Origin: an uncultured Allorhizobium sp.
GTDB lineage: Bacteria; Pseudomonadota; Alphaproteobacteria; Rhizobiales; Rhizobiaceae
Reading direction: 5' to 3'
Assembly: GCA_958439205.1 (NCBI GenBank)
Contig: OY288189.1
Span: 1,255,001-1,319,000, forward strand
Length of the DNA stretch: 64,000 bases
In this document: one piece after another, positions 20,339-28,620 of the stretch
Layout: each line of letters opens with the position of its first letter
Position numbering within the stretch: position 1 is the first letter of the stretch
Made by a program: the position numbers and the translations under genes
The notes under the pieces: generated by a model
Told to the model about the DNA's origin: nothing
Seen by the model: the letters and a program-made list of their open reading frames with translations, nothing else
Database searches by the model: none

Positions 20339-21464
20339 TGCATGCTCCGAAGTCACTAAGGTGGTCGAGGATGCGTTGGGAAGCGCAGCCGTCGCCATAG
20401 GGATTTTCTGCGAGGCTCATCCGAGAGTACTCAGCCTGATTGTCGAGAAGCGAGCTTACTCCTTCCACGATTGCCTCTTGGTTGGTGCCCACCAGTTTTG
20501 CGACACCGGCCGTCACCGCTTCCGGTCGCTCTGTCGTATCTCGCATCACCAATATAGGCTTACCGAGTGATGGTCCTTCCTCCTGTACGCCACCGGAATC
20601 AGTCAGGATAAGTGTCGCCCGCTTCATCAAGAAGATGAAAGGCAGATAATCTTGGGGCTCAATCAGGTGGATGTTTTCTACTCCAGACAAAATCTCTCGC
20701 ACCGGATTCTGCACGTTCGGGTTTAGATGGACGGGATAAACGATGTCCATGTCCGGATAACGACGGGCAATCTCTGCGAGAGCTCGACAGATCCTCTGGA
20801 AGCCCTCACCGAAATTCTCCCGACGATGCCCCGTCACCAGAGCCATCTTCGGACGCCGCAAGAACTCGAATTTTTTTCTGTAGTCGGCTGACTTGACACG
20901 ATCAGTCTCGATTATCTGAACGGCCATGAGAAGAGCGTCAATCACTGTATTACCAGTAACAAAAACACTCGAGGCTGCAACACCCTCCCGCAGCAAATTG
21001 GCCCGAGCCGCTTCCGTCGGAGCGAAGTGAAGGCTGGAAAGAGCACCTGTCAAACGGCGGTTCGCCTCCTCTGGAAACGGGGCGAACATGTTTCCGGTCC
21101 TCAAACCTGCTTCCACATGCGCGACAGGTACCTGATGATAGTAGGATGCTAAGCTTGCACCAAGCGTGGTAGCCGTATCGCCATGAACGAGCGTAATGTC
21201 TGGACGAAAGTCCCGGTAGATATCTCTCATTCCCTTGAGAATTCCGCTCGTGATGTCGGTGAGATCCTGACCAGGGGTCATGAGATTGAGATCGAAATCT
21301 GGCTGAATGTCGAAGACGTCGAGCACCTGGTCCAGCATTTGCCTGTGTTGCGCGGTTACACACACACTGAGGTCGAAGCGTTTGTCAGCTCCAAGAGCTT
21401 TGACGAGTGGCGCCATTTTGATCGCTTCGGGCCGAGTTCCAAAAACGCAAAGACATTTTAACAT
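20325..21464 (-). CDS. wecB: UDP-N-acetylglucosamine 2-epimerase (non-hydrolysing)
   Basis: WecB interconverts UDP-GlcNAc and UDP-ManNAc. The signature motifs are [45 protein letters not shown] and [28 protein letters not shown]. The open frame extends to 21548, but [14 protein letters not shown] at 21464 is the family-standard start. It pairs with wecC to supply UDP-ManNAcA. Length (379) is normal. Confidence 0.95.
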   Translation of the reverse strand: MLKCLCVFGTRPEAIKMAPLVKALGADKRFDLSVCVTAQHRQMLDQVLDVFDIQPDFDLNLMTPGQDLTDITSGILKGMRDIYRDFRPDITLVHGDTATTLGASLASYYHQVPVAHVEAGLRTGNMFAPFPEEANRRLTGALSSLHFAPTEAARANLLREGVAASSVFVTGNTVIDALLMAVQIIETDRVKSADYRKKFEFLRRPKMALVTGHRRENFGEGFQRICRALAEIARRYPDMDIVYPVHLNPNVQNPVREILSGVENIHLIEPQDYLPFIFLMKRATLILTDSGGVQEEGPSLGKPILVMRDTTERPEAVTAGVAKLVGTNQEAIVEGVSSLLDNQAEYSRMSLAENPYGDGCASQRILDHLSDFGACNGKA

Positions 21465-21567
21465 GGTCAAATCCCGCCGTACTGTCTGGTCGTGAACATG
21501 CGTGAAAATGGATAGAGATGGGAGCCTTCGTTTCCCTGTCCCCATCATTTTTCACAACTCTATATCG

Positions 21568-22818
21568 TTACGACACTTCACTTCTCGCGATGAGGGCGCT
21601 CAATTCTCGATCCAGGGCGCTTGCGATGCTCTGGAGAGAGAAATGCTGGCTTGAATAAGCTCTCGCTCTTTGGCCCATCGCAATACGTTCCTGTCGAGGA
21701 AGAGCAATCAACGTACGGATAGCACCCGCCAGAGCAGTCGGACTTTCTGGTGGAATCACCAAGCCCGATTGACTGGCAGTTACGGGATCATTGCTCGCTC
21801 TGCAACTAAGGAGTATGGGACGCGCAGCAGCCATATATTCGAAAAGCTTATTCGGACTGATGCCAAACTCGAACATTGGAGCATCAATGAGCGAGAATAC
21901 GAAGGCATCAGCTTGTGAAGCTAACCTTGGAATATCGGTTTTGGGAATGGACGGTTCAAAGACGATATTCTTAAGGCCTAATTCGTTCGCGAGCGCTTCA
22001 AGCTGCGGCTTGTTCGGGCCATCACCAACCAACCTCAACATGACCGGCAAATGACCTGACGGCGGATCGTCCTCCAGCAGCTTCATCGCACGCACCACGG
22101 TATCAAGCCCATTTGCGCCACCGTGAGCACCAAAATACATGAGCGTGAACGTGTGAGCTTCTTGTGGAGGAGCGGGGTCAAATCGCTCCACATCAACGCC
22201 ATTGGAAAGCCAGATCAATTTTGGACAATGGAGCCCACGTCGCTCCATGTAGACAGACGTGTTAGGCGCAAGCGTGACCACCAGATCTGCACTCTCGACC
22301 AGCGATCTCTCTAGCCGATACAGAAGCTTCGCCACGAAACTGTCGCGACGCAAGCGCTTCATCGCTACCAAAACATCAGGCCACAAATCTCTGATTTCAT
22401 AAACGAACGGGACACGATGTTTCTTGGCGTAAAGGGCTCCGATCGCTGCAGCAACGGGATGCGGACTCGAACCCAAGATTACGTCTGGCTTCGGAAGATG
22501 TCGAAATGTACCCGGCAGGAGACACCTCACGCTGAACAGGGCCATATTGGCCATGCGTCGCCACCCGTTACCATTATACTCTACTGACGGTATCCAGAAG
22601 AAATCGCAGCTCTGTTCTTTGTCCAGGCGCGGCTTCCAAAAGCCGGAGAACCGCTTCCTGCCGGACGGATGCTCGGTGGAAGCGGCTATAATAGTTACTC
22701 CCCACCCATTCGAGGCGAGATGCTCCGAAAGAGCGTGGTGTCTCGCCAGACCTCCCCGTTCTGAAAGCTTCTGTGCGTAGTGATTAAACAGCCAAAGCCG
22801 CTTCGTGGGATTCTTCAT
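21568..22818 (-). CDS. GT4 glycosyltransferase (WbuB-like)
   Basis: The 416-residue GT-B enzyme has RLWLFNHYAQKLSERGG at the start, FVYEIRDLWPDVLV in the acceptor domain, and GISPNKLFEYMAAARPIL (EX7E-type) in the donor domain, a pattern shared with WbuB. WbuB-type enzymes commonly add the second sugar, an N-acetyl-amino sugar, to lipid-linked HexNAc. Start at ATG 22818 (MKNPTKRLW) rather than 22923, because the upstream part shows no family resemblance. It lies about 100 bases before wecB. Confidence 0.88.
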   Translation of the reverse strand: MKNPTKRLWLFNHYAQKLSERGGLARHHALSEHLASNGWGVTIIAASTEHPSGRKRFSGFWKPRLDKEQSCDFFWIPSVEYNGNGWRRMANMALFSVRCLLPGTFRHLPKPDVILGSSPHPVAAAIGALYAKKHRVPFVYEIRDLWPDVLVAMKRLRRDSFVAKLLYRLERSLVESADLVVTLAPNTSVYMERRGLHCPKLIWLSNGVDVERFDPAPPQEAHTFTLMYFGAHGGANGLDTVVRAMKLLEDDPPSGHLPVMLRLVGDGPNKPQLEALANELGLKNIVFEPSIPKTDIPRLASQADAFVFSLIDAPMFEFGISPNKLFEYMAAARPILLSCRASNDPVTASQSGLVIPPESPTALAGAIRTLIALPRQERIAMGQRARAYSSQHFSLQSIASALDRELSALIARSEVS

Positions 22819-23111
22819 CTCGGGAAACACTCGATGGAGCCGACCGGTATCGGTTTGTGAAGCGCCCCCTATTCGACTTAGGGCACAAAGGAAAGGGCAT
22901 TTACGGCGCCAGTGGTCAAACAAGGCTCAAGCATTAAAGCGTTCTCACAGATTCACCTCGGATTGCGGTCGCATATCAGCCTCATTGGCAGAGGCAAGGC
23001 AGCGGCAAAATGATTTACCCTTCGTGCAATAATTTGTGATGCGCGCTGCATCGAGAAAGACGAATGAATAGACCCTCGTTGTAGACACCCCTCGCATTAG
23101 GCTGTCTGCTG
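22819..23111. other. Intergenic region between wzt and GT4
   Basis: About 290 bases with no supported gene. It separates wzm-wzt from the glycosyltransferase operon and may hold its promoter. No hairpin with a T run was seen. Confidence 0.4.
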
Positions 23112-23867
23112 CTAGGTGTCACCACGGGCATCTAGCCATGCTTGATACTCCGTATAGACCTCTCGAATTGGCCCGTCTGCGCGAATGCGACCACCGTCCA
23201 GCCAAATGAGCCGCTCCACCCATTCCTCCAGCACCCGTCTGGAATGACTTGCCATAATCAGGATCTTCGCCCGCTCGATCAGCTGAGCTTGGAGCCCGCC
23301 AACTGTCGCGTGCAGCGACGGATCAACGGCATTGATCCACTCATCCATGATGAGGATATCTCCGCGAACAAGCCTCAGCAAACTCATTACGAGACGAGAC
23401 CGCATGCCAGCGGAATAACTGTGCAGAGGAAGTTCGAAGTAGCCGCCTAAACCAGACAACTCCTTAACCTCGTCCACGAGACGCCGAAGGGAGCGTTGCG
23501 GAACCCCCATGTAGAGGCACTTCAACTCGGCATTTTGCCGCCCCGACAGCTTATTCTGCAGCCCAGCCCCCAGTTTGAATTGGGGGCTCACCTGGCCTTC
23601 TACCGTCACATTCCCGGATTGGTGACCTATAGCGCCAGCACAAAGCTTTAGAAGCGTCGACTTACCCGAACCGTTGATGCCGACAAGCCCAACTCTATCA
23701 CCCTCGGGTATGCACACGTTGACTTCCTTAAGTGCAGCCACCTCAAGGAACCTCTTTCCAGCGATAACCTCTGCGCCGACAGCTCCGCGCTCCGTCAACC
23801 TTTTCAGATCACCACGCTTCCGCAGAAAATAGCTGACACTGACATTTTCAATTTCGATCTTCGCCAT
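23112..23867 (-). CDS. wzt: Polysaccharide ABC exporter ATP-binding protein
   Basis: The 251-residue ABC ATPase of the Wzt/KpsT family has Walker A GINGSGKST, a Q-loop around SPQFKLGAGLQ, signature HSYSAGMRSRL (an SxG variant typical of this family), Walker B ILIMDEWINAVD and the switch His in MASHSR. It lacks the C-terminal carbohydrate-binding extension of O-antigen Wzt proteins that recognise a modified chain end, so it is the short form. One base separates it from the wzm stop. With Wzm it flips the completed chain across the inner membrane. Confidence 0.92.
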   Translation of the reverse strand: MAKIEIENVSVSYFLRKRGDLKRLTERGAVGAEVIAGKRFLEVAALKEVNVCIPEGDRVGLVGINGSGKSTLLKLCAGAIGHQSGNVTVEGQVSPQFKLGAGLQNKLSGRQNAELKCLYMGVPQRSLRRLVDEVKELSGLGGYFELPLHSYSAGMRSRLVMSLLRLVRGDILIMDEWINAVDPSLHATVGGLQAQLIERAKILIMASHSRRVLEEWVERLIWLDGGRIRADGPIREVYTEYQAWLDARGDT

Positions 23868-23868
23868 C

Positions 23869-24663
23869 TTATTTGAAATTCCGCACAAAGTTTTGCGAGG
23901 CCGCAAAGACGATATAGCCCGCCCCCGCCACAACAACTGAAGAAGCTGAAATTACGACCCAATCAAACGCAACAAAGGGCTGAAGCCCAAATACCTGCCG
24001 CGCTGCCGAAAGATAGTACGCAGCCAGGTTGTACGTCACCAAGATAGCCCTCGCACCATGGGATGACTCAGCACTCCAGAAGACAGGTGACGCGAAGAAC
24101 ATGAACCGAGCGCCAACCTGTACCGCAGTTTTCATGTCCGGATAGAGGATTGTGATAATGTTGACCAGGTAGGACGCGCCCAACGACGCCAATACGCAAA
24201 TAGCCAAAAACACGGGGAAAAGAAGGATAGACCACGAAAAGTCAGACGGTCGAAGCGCCACGATGAAAATTAGGAGGAAAACGATGTTAAAAAGATACTC
24301 GAACAGCCTGTCTACTAATGACTTGAGGAAAAGGCCGAGAACACTGAGGTTATTATGCACAGCGAATTCAAGCTGAGACTGAATGAGGTTCGTTGAACCA
24401 GTTAAACTGTCGGCGACAAATGTCCAGAAGACATATCCGCAGAAAACATACAGAAAGAAGTCAGCCGTTGAAATTTGATCCGAATGGCGAAACACGATCG
24501 CAAGGACAGCTGAGAATATTATCGCCGATAGAGGCGTCCAAAGTAAGCCGAGACGCGCCCCACTGTGCTGGTTCTGAGCCTCGATCAGACTGATGTGAAA
24601 GAAGCGGACTGTCGTGGAAATCAGTGGTCTTATTCGGCGCCAAGGGCTCATGAGTTCCGCCAT
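23869..24663 (-). CDS. wzm: Polysaccharide ABC exporter permease
   Basis: The 264-residue ABC-2 type permease has six hydrophobic segments and the family motifs RFFHISLIEAQNQHSGARLGLLWTPL near the N-terminus and LYPDMKTAVQVGARFMFFASPVFW. It forms the channel half of the Wzm/Wzt exporter for lipid-linked polysaccharide. ATG 24663 (MAELMSPWRR) is preferred to the longer frame from 24828, whose extra residues look unlike a permease N-terminus. Confidence 0.92.
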   Translation of the reverse strand: MAELMSPWRRIRPLISTTVRFFHISLIEAQNQHSGARLGLLWTPLSAIIFSAVLAIVFRHSDQISTADFFLYVFCGYVFWTFVADSLTGSTNLIQSQLEFAVHNNLSVLGLFLKSLVDRLFEYLFNIVFLLIFIVALRPSDFSWSILLFPVFLAICVLASLGASYLVNIITILYPDMKTAVQVGARFMFFASPVFWSAESSHGARAILVTYNLAAYYLSAARQVFGLQPFVAFDWVVISASSVVVAGAGYIVFAASQNFVRNFK

Positions 24664-25114
24664 ACTGTATCGAGTAGTGGCGTCGAATAGCTGACAGAGG
24701 GAACGAGAGCAAGGGTGGCACAATCGCTGTGTACAGATCAAAGGGCTCGCAGTTGCGGAAATGCGGACGGACAGCGACGAGCGAAGCTCCACAAGAAGCC
24801 CATGAACCGCATGCTGCTCAATTGCCAATACGTTAAAGGTCCTGAAGGTCCGATGCGATCCCAGCGAGCATCGGAATTATCTGCCTTCACGACAAACTCA
24901 ACTCAGTTGCGGCCGGCGAGTCCAAAAGTGACTCCAATTTTCGATCCGCTTTAGCGATTCCTTATTCAGGAGTTCACTTCCCAACAGGTTGGAGAGATGC
25001 CACTGTCAGTTAAAATGGCTACGCGAAACGACCCTAGAACCTGAAGCCGCCGCCGCCGCACATATCCAGCACGCTGAAAGCTTAGCTATATCTTCGGTAT
25101 GGACAGGTTGACGA
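24664..25114. other. Intergenic region, probable wzm operon promoter
   Basis: About 450 bases with no supported gene. It presumably carries the promoter of the minus-strand export and glycosyltransferase genes. A GCC repeat (about 25048-25062) and AT-rich patches are visible, with nothing else recognisable. Confidence 0.4.
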
Positions 25115-25204
25115 TGGCGGAGAGGGTGGGATTCGAACCCACGATACCCTTGCGAGTATGCCGCATTTCGAGTGCGGTGCTTTCGACCACTCAGCCACCT
25201 CTCC
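25115..25204 (-). tRNA. tRNA-Ser (CGA), CCA encoded
   Basis: The 90-base class II tRNA reads on the minus strand. The acceptor is GGAGAGG pairing with CCTCTCC, the anticodon stem is CCGCA/TGCGG around CTCGAAA (anticodon CGA, reading UCG), the variable arm is long, the T loop is GTTCGAATC, and CCA is encoded. It lies inside the putative island. Loss of the segment would remove it, which would help keep the island if no other tRNA reads UCG efficiently. Confidence 0.97.
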
Positions 25205-25481
25205 GGTCACATTGGTCGGCCTCAAAGGCGCGGCTGTCTCTTAGCGGCAACTCACCCCCGGTGCAAGAGCGAATATGACTGTTTTACACTTGGCGTAAGG
25301 GAAATATCATACCTGTGAAAAAGCCTGACAGAAACTAGGCAAACGCTGGGTCTCTCGCAAACCGATCGTCTGACATAACACGGATCAAAGACGCGCTTCC
25401 GCGAGAGCCGGGTCAGATATCAGTTATCGGAGCGTTCAGCACATAGTGGGGACCTAGGCGAGGGGACTGTCGTGCCAGGGC
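25205..25481. other. Intergenic region
   Basis: About 280 bases between tRNA-Ser and the integrase 3' end. The tRNA-Ser promoter must lie here. No gene or clear structure was seen. Confidence 0.4.
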
Positions 25482-26672
25482 CTATTCCCGCAACAAGCCT
25501 CTTCCCAGAACCCCTTTCTTCCGGAAATTTCTCGATATCGCTTCAAAATTCAGCCCTTCGAAGATAGAATAGTCAACGTCGGCATTTAGCGGCACGCTGG
25601 CGAGGAGAATGGCCTTGGCCTCCTGGATTGCGGAAGACCCGTAGCGTGAATGTTCGTCAAGCCCGACAGCATGACCGACCTGGAGCCTAATGGTCCGAGC
25701 GTCTATTTCGCGCGCCCGAAGCTGTTCAATGCAATCGCCCCGCAACGAATGGAAAACCTCGCCCCTGCCTGGGATAACCCGGGCTTTTGCGAACAAGCGT
25801 TGCATGTATTGAGATGCAGTTTTCGAAGGATCTTTCATGCGCATAAGATCGGGAAACAGAAACTGATCCTTGCAAGTAACTGCCCATTCAACAAAGCCGA
25901 TCTCGTGAAGAAAACGATGCAACACAAAAAACCGCCTGCTTTCATCCGTTTTGAGCGGAACGCGCCGTCTCTCGCCGTTGATCTCGACAAAGTCACTGGG
26001 CTGGGCAACCCAGATACCAGGATAATTCTCGAAGAGGTCGCGGCCCCTCAGATATATCAGTGCCGAAAGCCGACGGCCGGTGAGGTGGCTCAGGAGGGTA
26101 AGCATCACCTGATCCATGTGGCCGGTCTGCACTCCAACCCTAAAGATCTTCGTCAACTGTTGCGCGCTTAGCGGTACAGTCTGCCGTGATCGGGTGAGTT
26201 TCGTAGGGTATCTGAGGCGAGCATTTTGAAACGGATCCCGGTAGTTGTAAATTGTCATTCCCGATCGCATGGCCGCTCTGACGCCTGCAACATAGCCATC
26301 TCTGAGGGACTTCTCTGAGATGGGTGCAAGGTGAAAACGCCGCGATTCCGCGAGAACAGTTTGCGCTGTCTTGTTGCGACGAAGGGCATGTTTCGCGGGC
26401 CAGTCTTCCATCAGAACCACAAAGCCCTGAAGATCGGCCGCTTCGTAGCGGTCGACGGGATGATCTCCGATCAAGTCGAGAAAAACACGGAGACTAGAGT
26501 CTGCGGTTTTGACATCCTTTGAATGATTTCCTGCGGTTGCTGCCCGGAGTGTAAGGTAGTCATTGATGACGGTGCTGAAGTGCGGCGCCCAGGACGCGGC
26601 GCGCTCCACTCTCTTCCGGTCCAACAGATAGGCTGGCGTTCTCCGCGCTGTATTAGACGGAACCGACTTCAC
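25482..26672 (-). pseudogene. Tyrosine recombinase, core-binding and catalytic part (3' half of interrupted gene)
   Basis: The 396-codon frame contains a SAM-like core-binding domain (about 30-130) and a full integrase catalytic domain. The catalytic residues are Arg in LTGRRLSAL (about 203), a Lys in the beta-hairpin region near 240, HSLR (about 313-316), GH in QVGHAVG (about 337) and Tyr in HSRYGSS (about 347). It opens with GTG. It is in the same frame as the 26772-27386 piece, with TGA 26772-26774 and TAA 26715-26717 (read on the minus strand) between them. It could still be translated alone, but the N-terminal arm-binding part would be missing. Confidence 0.78.
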
Positions 26673-26771
26673 AACTGCGTGATTGTCTGAACAGGGTGCT
26701 TCTGCCTCGTTCGCTTACCTATTAATCGGACCTATATCGGACGCAGCTTGTTCAGACGGTGATGGTTCCGG

Positions 26772-27386
26772 TCACCAATCGCCGGGCTCGGGCGGTGTGG
26801 AGGTAGGAAACGAGAAATCAGTGCTTTGACCGTCCACGAGATTATTGTGCCTAATATGGTTCGCGGCTTGCAGCAGGAGTTCGCCGATCGCATCGCGGGC
26901 CATCTGCTTAACATCTTCAGCCAACCTCTCACGAGCAAGATCCAGCCATCTTGCGTCGCGGGATCCAGGTTTGTGTTCGATATCTCGTCGAGAAAGGTGG
27001 GCCTTGAGGCGAGACTTGATCTCGGCCAGGGCATCTGTTCCGTGGAACTCCGGCAGGCTGGACTGCGCCATTTCTGACGAGGCGTGGCCGGCAGCGCTCG
27101 GATCAGGGGCAATTATTGCTTGGAAGAGCGACCGCGCATGGGCCGCCAGATCGGTAGCCAAACGATGCGCCTTGTCTGGCGATGTTGTGCCAAGACTAAT
27201 CCGTATCAGGGGGCGTTGCTTACCAAATACAGCAGGAACCCTGATCTGAAACAAATAGCTATCGCCTGAGCGTGCCAGGTATCTACCAGGCGCTATTTTT
27301 CGTCCTATGGTCGCGCCATCTGGGACGAGGCTCTTTTCTTGTCCGGGCTCATACGCTCCAGGGCTTGCCGTCGACTTCTCCCGCAT
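26772..27386 (-). pseudogene. Tyrosine recombinase N-terminal part (5' half of interrupted gene)
   Basis: The 204-residue product has GRYLARSGDSYLFQIRVPAVF near residue 35, the pattern of the N-terminal arm domain found in many proteobacterial island integrases, followed by a long helical linker rich in Arg and Glu. It ends at an in-frame TGA. Reading on in the same frame there are 18 codons, a TAA, then the rest of the recombinase. The simplest view is one gene of about 635 codons broken by two nonsense changes. It lies about 220 bases from the right repeat. Confidence 0.75.
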
Positions 27387-27843
27387 TCTCTGTCCTGATT
27401 TAACCGAACATCATCCGTAGGTTGGCCACTATGAGGTGCACAGGCTGTGCAGTCTAGATTGGTTTCTGGAGAGATTGATAGAGCTCAGCCAGCCGTGGCA
27501 TTCAGCCGCTCAATCTGGTTTTCGTCCCAGAAAGGGACGCTCCGCAAAACGCCTGTCAAAGCAATGTCGGCGAGCGTTCCGTACAAGTCTCGGTGCAATC
27601 AGGCCCCCGCAACCAAATACACCAAAACAAATCTGCAACCGCCTCCACAAGGGTGCGGTTTTGCGTTTGCGGCGGGGCGAACAGACTGAAAAGCCGGTGG
27701 ATTCAAGCGAGAAATAAGGCAGACGGTCATACAACGCGCCCAAAGGTTGCGTGACGATCAAGTCGCAAATGAATGAGACGCAGCGCCGGGATGCGCCAAA
27801 TGAGGCTGGCCCGCACGGGATATCCTTCCTATGAAGGTTCCTA
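27387..27843. other. Right island junction region without genes
   Basis: About 457 bases with no supported coding sequence. It contains the right copy of the tRNA-fMet-end repeat (27603-27669) and the integrase promoter side. The bases just before the repeat (GGTGCAATCAGG) faintly resemble the T arm of tRNA-fMet but no cloverleaf can be built. Confidence 0.5.
27603..27669 (+). repeat. attR-like direct repeat of tRNA-fMet 3' end and terminator
   Basis: The segment begins GCCCCCGCAACCAAATACA, identical to 2155-2173, and continues with strong similarity through the terminator stem (AACCGC ... GCGGTT) and TTGCGTTTG. It is in direct orientation with 2155-2226, about 25.4 kb away, with a recombinase gene just inside. 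It is a good candidate for the right attachment site of the island. Confidence 0.7.
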
Positions 27844-28620
27844 CTAAGGCATGGGTATTCTTACGTTCGTGCGATTGTTGATGTCCTTCTCGCCGCTCAC
27901 GGCCACAGGTACTGGAGCCGTTGGCAATACCTGAGCCGTCTCACGATCAATGGGTGCCGGTTGGATGACCGCCCCTTTTGTCGTCACGGTACCGGGATAG
28001 CCATAGGCGACGGCGGCGGCTGGGGCGGCTGTTGTCGGGCCTTTCAGCGATAGGCCAGTTAGCAGATCCGCGAGCACCTCCGGTCCGAGCGACGAATGGC
28101 AGTATCGGAGGCTGACCTCTGCCGGATGGTTGCGGCCAAGCTCGACGTCACGCTTGATGATCTGCCACGCGTACACACAGCCGCCTTTGTCGCCTAACTT
28201 TCCGGTCGCTGCGCCATAGGCGCCGTAGGCGTTTTGGCGGATCACAGGATCGATGTTCATCGCAACCCCCGGGAACTCGCTTCGCAGGGTTCGGGTGATC
28301 TCGGCACGGCCCGGCCCTTTCCGGAGCGTGGATCTTGATGCGGTTGCGGTCGATATCGTCAGCGCGTTCTCGCCGGCAAGCGTGGTCGTGTTCGCCCAGA
28401 CCAGAGTTTGTCTGGTCACGCCATCCGTGGATGTCTGGCGAAGGCCGATCGGCATCTCGCCTAGCCCGGTCAGTGAAGCCGAGGCGAGATGAACGGGCAG
28501 TTCGCGGTTGCCCGTCGCGACGGGCATATTGCCGGTCATACCATCGAGGAAGGGATCCTCGACGGTGTTGCAACCGTGCAGGCCAAGCAGCGCCAGGATC
28601 GCAAGGATGTTTGGCTTCAC
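27844..28620 (-). CDS. bcsN: Cellulose biosynthesis protein BcsN, lipoprotein
   Basis: The 258-residue protein has an N-terminal lipoprotein signal (LALLGLHGC, Cys about 17), two regions typical of BcsN (RQTLVWANTTTLAGENAL and GKLGDKGGCVYAWQIIKRDV), and a Pro/Ala-rich C-terminus. BcsN occurs only with alphaproteobacterial cellulose operons and its biochemical role is unknown. The lipoprotein signal suggests an outer membrane or periplasmic role. It starts 4 bases before the stop of the TPR gene, as last gene of the minus-strand operon. Confidence 0.85.
   Translation of the reverse strand: MKPNILAILALLGLHGCNTVEDPFLDGMTGNMPVATGNRELPVHLASASLTGLGEMPIGLRQTSTDGVTRQTLVWANTTTLAGENALTISTATASRSTLRKGPGRAEITRTLRSEFPGVAMNIDPVIRQNAYGAYGAATGKLGDKGGCVYAWQIIKRDVELGRNHPAEVSLRYCHSSLGPEVLADLLTGLSLKGPTTAAPAAAVAYGYPGTVTTKGAVIQPAPIDRETAQVLPTAPVPVAVSGEKDINNRTNVRIPMP

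Noticed and set aside
27603..27669. A second tRNA-fMet gene at the right repeat
   Set aside because: Only the acceptor 3' strand and terminator are present. D arm, anticodon arm and T arm cannot be formed.
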